The notes beneath the pieces are model-generated. The model searched no databases, had not been told where the DNA came from, and saw nothing but the letters and a program-made list of their open reading frames with translations. A program made the position numbers and the translations under genes. From Sipunculus nudus (taxonomy: Eukaryota; Annelida; Sipuncula; Golfingiida; Sipunculidae), in contig CM049321.1 in the NCBI GenBank assembly GCA_026874595.1, positions 19,252,979 through 19,316,978 of the forward strand: a stretch of DNA of 64,000 nt, written 5' to 3'. Each line of letters opens with the position of its first letter. The stretch's first letter is position 1. Below are positions 49,301-61,331 of the stretch, piece after piece.

Positions 49301-51003
49301 CCGGAGCCCGGTCAGGGCCTATTGCAAATTTGCTTGCTGACAGTTGAAGGCCAGCCCAGTCAGGTGACATGCATCTCTAACTGTCACAGACTCTGAGTTT
49401 AGAGATAATTACCCTCAGGTTGGAAAATTTTATCAGTTAAGATAGAGGTATAGCCACATTTCGGACCCTGATTTGGACACCTGAGCCCGGTCAGGGCCCA
49501 TTGCAAATTTGTTTGCAGACAGTTGAAGGCCCGCCAAGTCAGGCATCATGCATCTATAAGTGTCACAGACTCTGTGATTAGAGAAAAATACCCTCAGGTT
49601 GGCCAATGTAATAAGTAAAAAGGTGATATAGCCCAATTTCGGACCCTGTTATGGGCCCCTGAGCCCGGCCAGGGCCCATTGCGAATTTGCTTGCAGACAG
49701 TTGAAGGCCCCCCTAGTCAGGCAACATGCAACTATAACTGTCACATACTCTGTGATTAGAGATAAATACCCTCAGGTTGGCCAATTTAATCAGTTAAGAT
49801 AGAGGACTAGCCACATTTCGGACCCTGATTTGGGCACCTGAGCCCAGTCAGGGAGAATTGCAAATTTGCTTGCTAACAGTTGAAGTCCCGTCCAGTCAGG
49901 TGACATGCATCTATATGTGTCACAGACTCTGAATTTAGAGATTAATACCCTAAGGCTGGAAAATTTTATCAGTTAAGATAGAGGTATAGCCACATTTCGG
50001 ACCCTGATTTGGGCACCTGAGCTCGGTCAGGGAGAATTGCAAATTTGCTTGCAGACAGTTGATGGCCCGCCCAGTCAGGTGATATGCATCTCTAACTGTC
50101 ACAGACTCTGTGAAAAGAGATAAACACCCTCAGGTTAGCCAATTTAATCAGTTAAGATAGAGGATTAGCCACATTTCTTACCCTGATTTGGGCACCTGAG
50201 CCCGGTCAGGGAGAATTGCAAATTTGCTTGCTGACACTTGAAGGCCCGCCCAGTCAGGTGACATGTATCTATAACTGTCACAGACTCTGTGGTTAGAGAT
50301 AAATACCCTCAGGTTGGAAACTTTTATTAGTTAAGAAAGAGATATAGCCACATTTCGGACCTTGATTTGGGCACCCAAGCCCGGTCAGGGAGAATTGCAA
50401 ATTTGCTTGCTGACAGTTGAAGGCCCGCCCAGTCAGGTGACATGCATCTGTAACTGTCACAGACTCTGTGATTAGAGATAAACACCCTCAGATTGGCCAA
50501 TTTAATCAGTTAAGATGGAGGTATAGCCACATTTCGGACCCTGATTTAGACACCGGAGCCCGGTCAGGGCCTTTTGCAAATTTGCTTGCTGACAGTTGAA
50601 GGCCAGCCCAGTCAGGTGACATGCATCTCTAACTGTCACAGACTCTGAGTTTAGAGATAAATACCCTCAGGTTGGAAAATTTTATCAGTTAAGATAGAGG
50701 TATAGCCACATTTCGGACCCTGATTTGGACACCTGAGCCCGGTCAGGGCCCATTGCAAATTTGTTTGCAGACAGTTGAAGGCCCGCCAAGTCAGGCATCA
50801 TGCATCTATAAGTGTCACAGACTCTGTGATTAGAGATAAATACCCTCAGGTTGGCCAATGTAATAAGTAAAAAGGTGATATAGCCCAATTTCGGACCCTG
50901 TTATGGGCCCCTGAGCCCGGCCAGGGCCCATTGCGAATTTGCTTGCAGACAGTTGAAGGCCCCCCTAGTCAGGCAACATGCAACTTTAACTGTCACATAC
51001 TCT
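46000..51003 (-). repeat. Array B 28-mer superunit, copy 1
   Basis: 5004 bp (28 monomers), repeated directly at 51004-56007. Paired landmarks at exactly 5004 bp include 46537/51541, 47966/52970, 49433/54437 and 50685/55689. Inside lies an 8-mer pair (46537 to 47966, 1429 bp) and a 7-mer pair (49433 to 50685, 1252 bp), so the structure is nested. Edges are estimated from where private differences begin. Confidence 0.85.
46693..46726. other. Representative conserved 34-bp dyad of the satellite (array B)
   Basis: ATCTCTAA (46693-46700), 18 nt, TTAGAGAT (46719-46726). It has the same arm sequence and spacing as in array A, retained although the arrays differ elsewhere. Confidence 0.7.
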
Positions 51004-54000
51004 GTGATTAGAGATAAATACCCTCAGGTTGGCCAATTTAATCAGTTAAGATAGAGGACTAGCCACATTTCGGACCCTGATTTGGGCACCTGAGCCCAGT
51101 CAGGGAGAATTGCAAATTTGCTTGCTAACAGTTGAAGTCCCGTCCAGTCAGGTGACATGCATCTATATGTGTCACAGACTCTGAATTTAGAGATTAATAC
51201 CCTGAGGCTGGAAAATTTTATCAGTTAAGATAGAGGTATAGCCACATTTCGGACCCTGATTTGGGCAACTGAGCTCGGTCAGGGAGAATTGCAAATTTGC
51301 TTGCAGACAGTTGATGGCCCGCCCAGTCAGGTGATATGCATCTCTAACTGTCACAGACTCTGTGATTAGAGAGAAACACCCTCAGGTCGGCCAATTTAAT
51401 CAGTTAAGATAGAGGATTAGCCACATTTCGGACCCTGATTTGGGCACCTGAGCCCGGTCAGGGAGAATTGCAAATTTGCTTGCTGACAGTTGAAGGCCCA
51501 CCCAGTCAGGTGACATGCATCCCTACCTGTCACAGACTCTGTGATTAGAGATAAACAACCTCAGGTTGGCCAATTTAATCAGTTAAAAGGGGGTATAGCC
51601 ACATTTCGGACCCTTATTTGGGCACCTGAGCCCGGTCAGGGCCCATTGCAACTTTACTTGCAGACAGTTGAAGGCCCGCCCAGTCAGTTTACATGCATCT
51701 CTAACTGTCACAGACTCTGTGATTAGAGATAAACACCCTCAGGTTGGCCAATTTAATCAGTTAAGATAGAGGATTAGCCACATTTCTTACCCTGATTTGG
51801 ACACCTGAGCCCGGTCACGGAGAATTGCAAATTTGCTTGCTGACAGTTGAAGGCCAGCCCAGTCAAGTGACATGCATCTCTAACTGTCACAGACTCTGTG
51901 GTTAGAGATAAACACCCTCAGGTTGGCCGATTTAATCAGTTAAAAGGGGGTATAGCCACATTTCGGACCCTGATTTGGGGACCGGAGCCCAGTCAGGGGC
52001 TATTGCAAATTTGCTTGCAGACAGTTGAAGGCCAGCCCAGTCAGGTGACATGCATCTCTAACTGTCACAGACTCTGAGTTTAGAGATAAATACCCTCAGG
52101 TTAGCCAATTTAATCAGTGAAGATAAAGGTATAGCCACATTTCGGACCCTGATTTGGGGACCTAAGCCCGGTCAGGGCCCATTGCAACTTTGCATGCAGA
52201 CAGTTGAAAGCCCGCCCAGTCAGGTGACATGCATCTCATACTGTCACAGACTCTGAGTTTAGAGATAAATACCCTCAGGTTGGCCGATTTAATCAGTTAA
52301 AAGGGGGTATAGCCACATTTCTTACCCTGATTTGGGCACCTGAGCCAGGTCAGGGAGAATTGCAAATTTGCTTGCAGACAGTTAAAGGCCCGCCCAGTCA
52401 GATGACATGCATCTCATACTGTCACAGACTCTGTGATTAGAGATAAATACCCTCAGGTTGGCCAATTTAATCAGTTAAGATAGAGGACTAGCCACATTTC
52501 GGACTCTGATTTGGGCACCTGAGCCCAGTCAGGGAGAATTGCAAATTTGCTTGCTAACAGTTGAAGTCCCGTCCAGTCAGGTGACATGCATCTATATGTG
52601 TCACAGACTCTGAATTTAGAGATTAATACCCTAAGGCTGGAAAATTTTATCAGTTAAGATAGAGGTATAGCCACATTTCGGACCCTGATTTGGGCAACTG
52701 AGCTCGGTCAGGGAGAATTGCAAATTTGCTTGCAGACAGTTGATGGCCCGCCCAGTCAGGTGATATGCATCTCTAACTGTCACAGACTCTGTGATTAGAG
52801 AGAAACACCCTCAGGTCGGCCAATTTAATCAGTTAAGATAGAGGATTAGCCACATTTCGGACCCTGATTTGGGCACCTGAGCCCGGTCAGGGAGAATTGC
52901 AAATTTGCTTGCTGACAGTTGAAGGCCCATCCAGTCAGGTGACATGCATCCCTACCTGTCACAGACTCTGTGATTAGAGATAAACAACCTCAGGTTGGCC
53001 AATTTAATCAGTTAAAAGGGGGTATAGCCACATTTCGGACCCTTATTTGGGCACCTGAGCCCGGTCAGGGCCCATTGCAACTTTACTTGCAGACAGTTGA
53101 AGGCCCGCCCAGTCAGTTTACATGCATCTCTAACTGTCACAGACTCTGTGATTAGAGATAAACACCCTCAGGTTGGCCAATTTAATCAGTTAAGATAGAG
53201 GATTAGCCACATTTCTTACCCTGATTTGGACACCTGAGCCCGGTCACGGAGAATTGCAAATTTGCTTGCTGACAGTTGAAGGCCAGCCCAGTCAAGTGAC
53301 ATGCATCTCTAACTGTCACAGACTCTGTGGTTAGAGATAAACACCCTCAGGTTGGCCGATTTAATCAGTTAAAAGGGGGTATAGCCACATTTCGGACCCT
53401 GATTTGGGGACCGGAGCCCAGTCAGGGGCTATTGCAAATTTGCTTGCAGACAGTTGAAGGCCAGCCCAGTCAGGTGACATGCATCTCTAACTGTCACAGA
53501 CTCTGAGTTTAGAGATAAATACCCTCAGGTTAGCCAATTTAATCAGTGAAGATAAAGGTATAGCCACATTTCGGACCCTGATTTGGGGACCTAAGCCCGG
53601 TCAGGGCCCATTGCAACTTTGCATGCAGACAGTTGAAAGCCCGCCCAGTCAGGTGACATGCATCTCATACTGTCACAGACTCTGAGTTTAGAGATAAATA
53701 CCCTCAGGTTGCCCGATTTAATCAGTTAAAAGGGGGTATAGCCACATTTCGGACCCTGATTTGGGCACCTGAGCCAGGTCAGGGAGAATTGCAAATTTGC
53801 TTGCAGACAGTTGAAGGCCTGCCCAGTCAGGTGACATGCATCTCATACTGTCACAGACTCTGAGATAAGAGATAAACACCCTCAGGTTAGCCAATTTAAT
53901 CAGTTAAGATAGAGGATTAGCCACATTTCTTACCCTGATTTGGGCACCTGAGCCCGGTCAGGGAGAATTGCAAATTTGCTTGCTGACACTTGAAGGCCCG

Positions 54001-56007
54001 CCCAGTCAGGTGACATGTATCTATAACTGTCACAGACTCTGTGGTTAGAGATAAATACCCTCAGGTTGGAAACTTTTATCAGTTAAGAAAGAGATATAGC
54101 CACATTTCGGACCTTGATTTGGGCACCCAAGCCCGGTCAGGGAGAATTGCAAATTTGCTTGCAGACAGTTGAAGGCCCGCCCAGTCAGGTGACATGCATC
54201 TCTAACTGTCACAGACTCTGTGATTAGAGATAAACACCCTCAGATTGGCCAATTTAATCAGTTAAGATGGAGGTATAGCCACATTTCGGACCCTGATTTA
54301 GACACCGGAGCCCGGTCAGGGCCTATTGCAAATTTGCTTGCTGACAGTTGAAGGCCAGCCCAGTCAGGTGACATGCATCTCTAACTGTCACAGACTCTGA
54401 GTTTAGAGATAATTACCCTCAGGTTGGAAAATTTTATCAGTTAAGATAGAGGTATAGCCACATTTCGGACCCTGATTTGGACACCTGAGCCCGGTCAGGG
54501 CCCATTGCAAATTTGTTTGCAGACAGTTGAAGGCCCGCCAAGTCAGGCATCATGCATCTATAAGTGTCACAGACTCTGTGATTAGAGAAAAATACCCTCA
54601 GGTTGGCCAATGTAATAAGTAAAAAGGTGATATAGCCCAATTTCGGACCCTGTTATGGGCCCCTGAGCCCGGCCAGGGCCCATTGCGAATTTGCTTGCAG
54701 ACAGTTGAAGGCCCCCCTAGTCAGGCAACATGCAACTATAACTGTCACATACTCTGTGATTAGAGATAAATACCCTCAGGTTGGCCAATTTAATCAGTTA
54801 AGATAGAGGACTAGCCACATTTCGGACCCTGATTTGGGCACCTGAGCCCAGTCAGGGAGAATTGCAAATTTGCTTGCTAACAGTTGAAGTCCCGTCCAGT
54901 CAGGTGACATGCATCTATATGTGTCACAGACTCTGAATTTAGAGATTAATACCCTAAGGCTGGAAAATTTTATCAGTTAAGATAGAGGTATAGCCACATT
55001 TCGGACCCTGATTTGGGCACCTGAGCTCGGTCAGGGAGAATTGCAAATTTGCTTGCAGACAGTTGATGGCCCGCCCAGTCAGGTGATATGCATCTCTAAC
55101 TGTCACAGACTCTGTGAAAAGAGATAAACACCCTCAGGTTAGCCAATTTAATCAGTTAAGATAGAGGATTAGCCACATTTCTTACCCTGATTTGGGCACC
55201 TGAGCCCGGTCAGGGAGAATTGCAAATTTGCTTGCTGACACTTGAAGGCCCGCCCAGTCAGGTGACATGTATCTATAACTGTCACAGACTCTGTGGTTAG
55301 AGATAAATACCCTCAGGTTGGAAACTTTTATTAGTTAAGAAAGAGATATAGCCACATTTCGGACCTTGATTTGGGCACCCAAGCCCGGTCAGGGAGAATT
55401 GCAAATTTGCTTGCTGACAGTTGAAGGCCCGCCCAGTCAGGTGACATGCATCTGTAACTGTCACAGACTCTGTGATTAGAGATAAACACCCTCAGATTGG
55501 CCAATTTAATCAGTTAAGATGGAGGTATAGCCACATTTCGGACCCTGATTTAGACACCGGAGCCCGGTCAGGGCCTTTTGCAAATTTGCTTGCTGACAGT
55601 TGAAGGCCAGCCCAGTCAGGTGACATGCATCTCTAACTGTCACAGACTCTGAGTTTAGAGATAAATACCCTCAGGTTGGAAAATTTTATCAGTTAAGATA
55701 GAGGTATAGCCACATTTCGGACCCTGATTTGGACACCTGAGCCCGGTCAGGGCCCATTGCAAATTTGTTTGCAGACAGTTGAAGGCCCGCCAAGTCAGGC
55801 ATCATGCATCTATAAGTGTCACAGACTCTGTGATTAGAGAAAAATACCCTCAGGTTGGCCAATGTAATAAGTAAAAAGGTGATATAGCCCAATTTCGGAC
55901 CCTGTTATGGGCCCCTGAGCCCGGCCAGGGCCCATTGCGAATTTGCTTGCAGACAGTTGAAGGCCCCCCTAGTCAGGCAACATGCAACTATAACTGTCAC
56001 ATACTCT
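51004..56007 (-). repeat. Array B 28-mer superunit, copy 2
   Basis: The partner of 46000-51003, with isolated differences such as TTATTTGGGCACC here versus TTATTTGGACACC near 48040. After this copy the array does not continue into a third superunit; an additional 7-mer follows instead. Confidence 0.85.
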
Positions 56008-56940
56008 GTGATTAGAGATAAATACCCTCAGGTTGGCCAATTTAATCAGTTAAGATAGAGGACTAGCCACATTTCGGACCCTGATTTGGGCACCTGAGCC
56101 CAGTCAGGGAGAATTGCAAATTTGCTTGCTAACAGTTGAAGTCCCGTCCAGTCAGGTGACATGCATCTATATGTGTCACAGACTCTGAATTTAGAGATTA
56201 ATACCCTAAGGCTGGAAAATTTTATCAGTTAAGATAGAGGTATAGCCACATTTCGGACCCTGATTTGGGCACCTGAGCTCGGTCAGGGAGAATTGCAAAT
56301 TTGCTTGCAGACAGTTGATGGCCCGCCCAGTCAGGTGATATGCATCTCTAACTGTCACAGACTCTGTGAAAAGAGATAAACACCCTCAGGTTAGCCAATT
56401 TAATCAGTTAAGATAGAGGATTAGCCACATTTCTTACCCTGATTTGGGCACCTGAGCCCGGTCAGGGAGAATTGCAAATTTGCTTGCTGACACTTGAAGG
56501 CCCGCCCAGTCAGGTGACATGTATCTATAACTGTCACAGACTCTGTGGTTAGAGATAAATACCCTCAGGTTGGAAACTTTTATTAGTTAAGAAAGAGATA
56601 TAGCCACATTTCGGACCTTGATTTGGGCACCCAAGCCCGGTCAGGGAGAATTGCAAATTTGCTTGCTGACAGTTGAAGGCCCGCCCAGTCAGGTGACATG
56701 CATCTGTAACTGTCACAGACTCTGTGATTAGAGATAAACACCCTCAGATTGGCCAATTTAATCAGTTAAGATGGAGGTATAGCCACATTTCGGACCCTGA
56801 TTTAGACACCGGAGCCCGGTCAGGGCCTTTTGCAAATTTGCTTGCTGACAGTTGAAGGCCAGCCCAGTCAGGTGACATGCATCTCTAACTGTCACAGACT
56901 CTGAGTTTAGAGATAAATACCCTCAGGTTGGAAAATTTTA
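54437..56940 (-). repeat. Tandem 7-mer higher-order units
   Basis: Two 1252-bp units (54437-55688 and 55689-56940), followed by the start of a third at 56941. They are marked by the repeated GTGATATAGCCCAATTTCGG segment and the CAACATGCAACTWTAACTGT variant. Confidence 0.85.
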
Positions 56941-59180
56941 TCAGTTAAGATAGAGGTATAGCCACATTTCGGACCCTGATTTGGACACCTGAGCCCGGTC
57001 AGGGCCCATTGCAAATTTGTTTGCAGACAGTTGAAGGCCCGCCAAGTCAGGCATCATGCATCTATAAGTGTCACAGACTCTGTGATTAGAGATAAATACC
57101 CTCAGGTTGGCCAATGTAATAAGTAAAAAGGTGATATAGCCCAATTTCGGACCCTGTTATGGGCCCCTGAGCCCGGCCAGGGCCCATTGCGAATTTGCTT
57201 GCAGACAGTTGAAGGCCCCCCTAGTCAGGCAACATGCAACTTTAACTGTCACATACTCTGTGATTAGAGATAAATACCCTCAGGTTGGCCAATTTAATCA
57301 GTTAAGATAGAGGACTAGCCACATTTCGGACCCTGATTTGGGCACCTGAGCCCAGTCAGGGAGAATTGCAAATTTGCTTGCTAACAGTTGAAGTCCCGTC
57401 CAGTCAGGTGACATGCATCTATATGTGTCACAGACTCTGAATTTAGAGATTAATACCCTGAGGCTGGAAAATTTTATCAGTTAAGATAGAGGTATAGCCA
57501 CATTTCGGACCCTGATTTGGGCACCTGAGCTCGGTTAGGGAGAATTGCAAATTTGCTTGCAGACAGTTGAAGGCCCACCCAGTCAGGTGACATGCATCCC
57601 TACCTGTCACAGACTCTGTGATTAGAGATAAACAACCTCAGGTTGGCCAATTTAATCAGTTAAAAGGGGGTATAGCCACATTTCGGACCCTTATTTGGGC
57701 ACCTGAGCCCGGTCAGGGCTCATTGCAACTTTACTTGCAGACAGTTGAAGGCCCGCCCAGTCAGGTGACATGCATCTCTAACTGTCACAGACTCTGTGAT
57801 TAGAGATAAACACCCTCAGGTTGGCCAATTTAATCAGTTAAGATAGAGGATTAGCCACATTTCTTACCCTGATTTGGACACCTGAGCCCGGTCACGGAGA
57901 ATTGCAAATTTGCTTGCTGACAGTTGAAGGCCAGCCCAGTCAAGTGACATGCATCTCTAACTGTCACAGACTCTGTGGTTAGAGATAAACACCCTCAGGT
58001 TGGCCGATTTAATCAGTTAAAAGGGGGTATAGCCACATTTCGGACCCTGATTTGGGGACCGTAGCCCAGTCAGGGGCTATTGCAAATTTGCTTGCAGACA
58101 GTTGAAGGCCAGCCCAGTCAGGTGACATGCATCTCTAACTGTCACAGACTCTGAGTTTAGAGATAAATACCCTCAGGTTGGCCGATTTAATCAGTTAAAA
58201 GGGGGTATAGCCACATTTCGGACCCTGATTTGGGCACCTGAGCCAGGTCAGGGAGAATTGCAAATTTGCTTGCAGACAGTTGAAGGCCTGCCCAGTCAGG
58301 TGACATGCATCACATACTGTCACAGACTCTGTGATAAGAGATAAACACCCTCAGGTTAGCCAATTTAATCAGTTAAGATAGAGGATTAGCCACATTTCTT
58401 ACCCTGATTTGGGCACCTGAGCCCGGTCAGGGAGAATTGCAAATTTGCTTGCTGACACTTGAAGGCCCGCCCAGTCAGGTGACATGTATCTATAACTGTC
58501 ACAGACTCTGTGGTTAGAGATAAATACCCTCAGGTTGGAAACTTTTATCAGTTAAGAAAGAGATATAGCCACATTTCGGACCTTGATTTGGGCACCCAAG
58601 CCCGGTCAGGGAGAATTGCAAATTTGCTTGCAGACAGTTGAAGGCCCGCCCAGTCAGGTGACATGCATCTCTAACTGTCACAGACTCTGAGTTTAGAGAT
58701 AAATACCCTCAGGTTGGAAAATTTTATCAGTTAAGATAGAGGTATAGCCACATTTCGGACCCTGATTTGGACACCTGAGCCCGGTCAGGGCCCATTGCAA
58801 ATTTGTTTGCAGACAGTTGAAGGCCCGCCAAGTCAGGCATCATGCATCTATAAGTGTCAAAGACTCTGTGATTAGAGATAAATACCCTCAGGTTGGCCAA
58901 TGTAATAAGTAAAAAGGTGATATAGCCCAATTTCGGACCCTGTTATGGGCCCCTGAGCCCGGCCAGGGCCCATTGCGAATTTGCTTGCAGACAGTTGAAG
59001 GCCCCCCTAGTCAGGCAACATGCAACTATAACTGTCACATACTCTGTGATTAGAGATAAATACCCTCAGGTTGGCCAATGTGTAATCAGTTAAAAGGGGA
59101 TTTAGCTCAATTTCGGACCCTGTTATAGGCCCCTGAGCCCGGTCAGGGCCCATTGCAAATTTGCTTGCAGACAGTTGAAA

Positions 59181-59560
59181 CCCAGGCAAGAGCAGTCGGG
59201 TGATTAAGGCATCTTTTAATTTATTGATCCTGGACTTGAGATTAAAGATAAAAACTCCAAGATGACTTACATAATGAATTAAGATATAGGTATAACCGTA
59301 TATATAGCCCTATTTTGAACCCCGTTTTGGGCCGGGTGCCTTTACCCCCTGAGAAACCTATGCAAAAAATGTTCATAGAAAATTTAATTTTCTCCAACTG
59401 ATATACATGGCTTAATTGCTGTAACAGACTCTGCTATAAAAGATACAAATCCTCCTCCACATGGGCAACACATTGTATGAATACAGACGCGGAGGTAAAG
59501 TTCCATTTTGAACCCTGGTTTGAGTGCTTGAACCCGGTAAGAGACCCATTTAAATAATAT
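59181..59560 (-). repeat. Decayed outer-edge monomers of array B
   Basis: Two very diverged monomers. Recognisable traces are TTGAGATTAAAGATAAA, AATTAAGATATAGGTATA and TTTTGAACCCCGTTTTGGGC, then TGTAACAGACTCTGCTATAAAAGA and CATTTTGAACCCTGGTTTGA (each shown in part). They mirror the decayed outer edge of array A. Confidence 0.7.
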
Positions 59561-59629
59561 TTATAATTCATATATCTTCATTATTTGTTTATGAATTTAT
59601 TACAGCTGAAATACTGATGTGACGGCTGT

Positions 59630-59729
59630 CTCCGGATAGCTTGAGTCCTGATGACCTTCCGGTGACCTCCGGATGGAATTCCCTCCGGATAGCCTTCGTC
59701 CGGATAGCTTGAGCATGGTCGGTGTGACC
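59630..59729 (+). repeat. Array-flanking CCGGAT motif block, right copy
   Basis: Contains TCCGGATAGC (59631), ACCTCCGGATGG (59665-59676), CCTCCGGATAGCC (59682-59694), CGTCCGGATAGCTTGA (59697-59712) and TCGGTGTGACC (59719-59729). The second, fourth and fifth boxes match the minus strand of 1619-1666 in the same order. The extra CCGGATAGC copies make this side longer. Confidence 0.6.
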
Positions 59730-60006
59730 ACCTTTGAATCATTTACAAGATAAATAATGTATGATACGTTAGTACGTATAAAGGAGAAGAAGACCGGGAT
59801 TTTTTCTAGTTTCTTTAAGACATCTATGTTCCTTTTCATTATCTGTAGTCTGGACTTAACGCAGTACTCCTTTTCAATAACTACTACCCCTTGGATGTTG
59901 CGGCAGAAGTTTCTATGCCAAACAGATACAATTTGTGCACATATGCCTTTCTTTTTTTGGTATAGGCGTCAATGACCTAATTTCAAGTTCGGAAAGCAAA
60001 TATATG

Positions 60007-60009
<3 letters not shown>

Positions 60010-60048
<39 letters not shown>
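60010..60048 (+). repeat. (TA)n microsatellite
   Basis: About 39 bp of alternating T and A in the right flank, ending at TATATGCACTGC. Confidence 0.9.
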
Positions 60049-60051
<3 letters not shown>

Positions 60052-60541
60052 TGCAAATTATTTTTACCCTATTAGACCCTATTATTTTGAGGATGGTGTG
60101 CCGTTTTCGCTTTGTGACAGCATAAGCTCTATCCTAGCGATCTTTAAAACGTTATTTTTAAGCATAAAAAAATCGATTGAAAACCGAGAAACATTGAACG
60201 TACAGTTTGTAAAACTTCACATCATTCGCAGCATATTCGTGTGCATGCTGTTTGCCCTTTTTATAAAAATAGATTTATTAGTATTATTTTCGCATAATTT
60301 TCTTTCAGTAAAGAGATAATTATAAAATATTAAGTTATATTTCTTACGGAATAAAGGGAGAACTAATAGTAATTCAAGAGAGATAAAGGTATTATTGAAA
60401 ATAAATTTCTAACCTGAAACTGCTATTCAGCAATAATGAAACCTAAGCGGCGCCATCTATGGCGTACATCTTCTTACATGTCATATCGACAATAATTGGA
60501 GCCATTTCTATTCATTCATTCTTTTTCGCGAAAAACCTCCG

Positions 60542-60606
<65 letters not shown>
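60542..60606 (+). repeat. (AT)n(GT)n compound microsatellite
   Basis: About 28 bp of AT followed by about 38 bp of GT, with the same compound architecture as the tracts inside the LINE-flanking repeats. Frames of 73 and 93 codons that cross it encode dipeptide runs and are not genes. Confidence 0.9.
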
Positions 60607-60608
<2 letters not shown>

Positions 60609-61024
60609 GGTGTGCGTGTTATAAAAAGGTTCAAAGGTTTCAAAGGTATTTATTTCAAGGACAAAGTCAAGAGTCAATAGGTCCACAGCAATGACTTGCA
60701 TGCAAGGGTTTGGTTCAAGTGTAAAGATATTTACATGAGATAAAGGACAAGAATGGAGACATTCCATACACACATTTAGTTTACAGGGTAGATACATAGA
60801 AATAAGTGTGGTGTATGTAAGTGTTTTCTGCCTTTACAAAGTGAAAAAAATATTGTAAAGCCAGATGTGACACAAAATAATATATATTTTAAGGTCAACA
60901 CAGAAAGATCTAACACAAGCTTCCACAGGAAATACGCCTTTTTGTATAAAAAATGTATTCAAATGAAAAATTCTGTTATACACACAATACCTACTTAATG
61001 CATGAGTGCTTAAAATATTACATG

Positions 61025-61200
61025 CTGTATTTATAAATAAAAGGGGGCTATGTTTTGGCAGCGTTTATCTGTCTGTTTATCTGTTTGGCTGTTGGCATGT
61101 TAACACAGAAAGTCCTCAACGGGGTTTGATAAAATGTTCAGGATTGCTCGGCAATGAAACAAGGTTCAATTGATTGAATTTTAGGGGCAATCCATGTATT
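61025..61200 (+). repeat. Diverged dispersed repeat, copy 1
   Basis: Shares with 62560-62710 a colinear set of words: GGGGYTATGTT, CTGTTWGC, AACGGRKTTTGATRAAAT, GCTCGGCAATGA versus GCACGGCAATGA, and AATTGATTRAA. This CTGTTTGTCTGTTT / GATTTTGATGAAA motif set is common in dispersed repeats of marine invertebrates, as far as I recall. No coding potential is visible. Confidence 0.65.
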
Positions 61201-61307
61201 CCATAACTCTGAAATGTACTCCGGTGTTTGATGGGGGTGTGTTGCATATTTTTTTTAAATAGGGACGTAGCAGGTGACGAAATGGCAATATTTGGAGTGC
61301 GAGTCGT

Positions 61308-61331
61308 GGCGTCATTGAGGACAATGACGTC
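61308..61331. other. Short inverted repeat GGCGTCATTG / CAATGACGTC
   Basis: Ten-base arms with one mismatch around a 4-nt loop (AGGA). Each arm contains a CRE-like core (CGTCA/TGACG). Function unknown. Confidence 0.45.

Larger units (their letters stand above)
44425..59180 (-). repeat. Satellite array B, inverted relative to array A
   Basis: About 82 monomers of about 179 bp. The reverse complement of its consensus aligns along its full length with array A monomers: shared CAGAGTCTGTGACAG, TTAGAGATGCATG, GCAAATTTGC, CCTGACCGGG, CCCAAATCAGGG and GATTAAATTGGCCAA. It carries its own diagnostic variants (TCAACTGTCTGC, AATTCTCCCTGACC, GGTCCGAAATG). Arrays A and B are therefore separate branches of one family and were not exchanged recently. 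Higher-order repeats of 5, 7, 8 and 28 monomers are visible. Frames of 61-81 codons recur with the repeat period and are not genes. Confidence 0.96.

Noticed and set aside
1925-59180. CRISPR array
   Set aside because: The units are long tandem monomers with no alternating repeat and unique spacer, in a eukaryotic context with no cas genes.
44683-59189. Recurring 60-81 codon open frames in array B on both strands
   Set aside because: Same reasoning: spacing follows the repeat, there is no recognisable domain, and the frames differ between arrays.
60459-60797. Frames of 73 and 93 codons around the right-flank microsatellite
   Set aside because: They are largely dipeptide runs from (TA)n(TG)n, with no other support.
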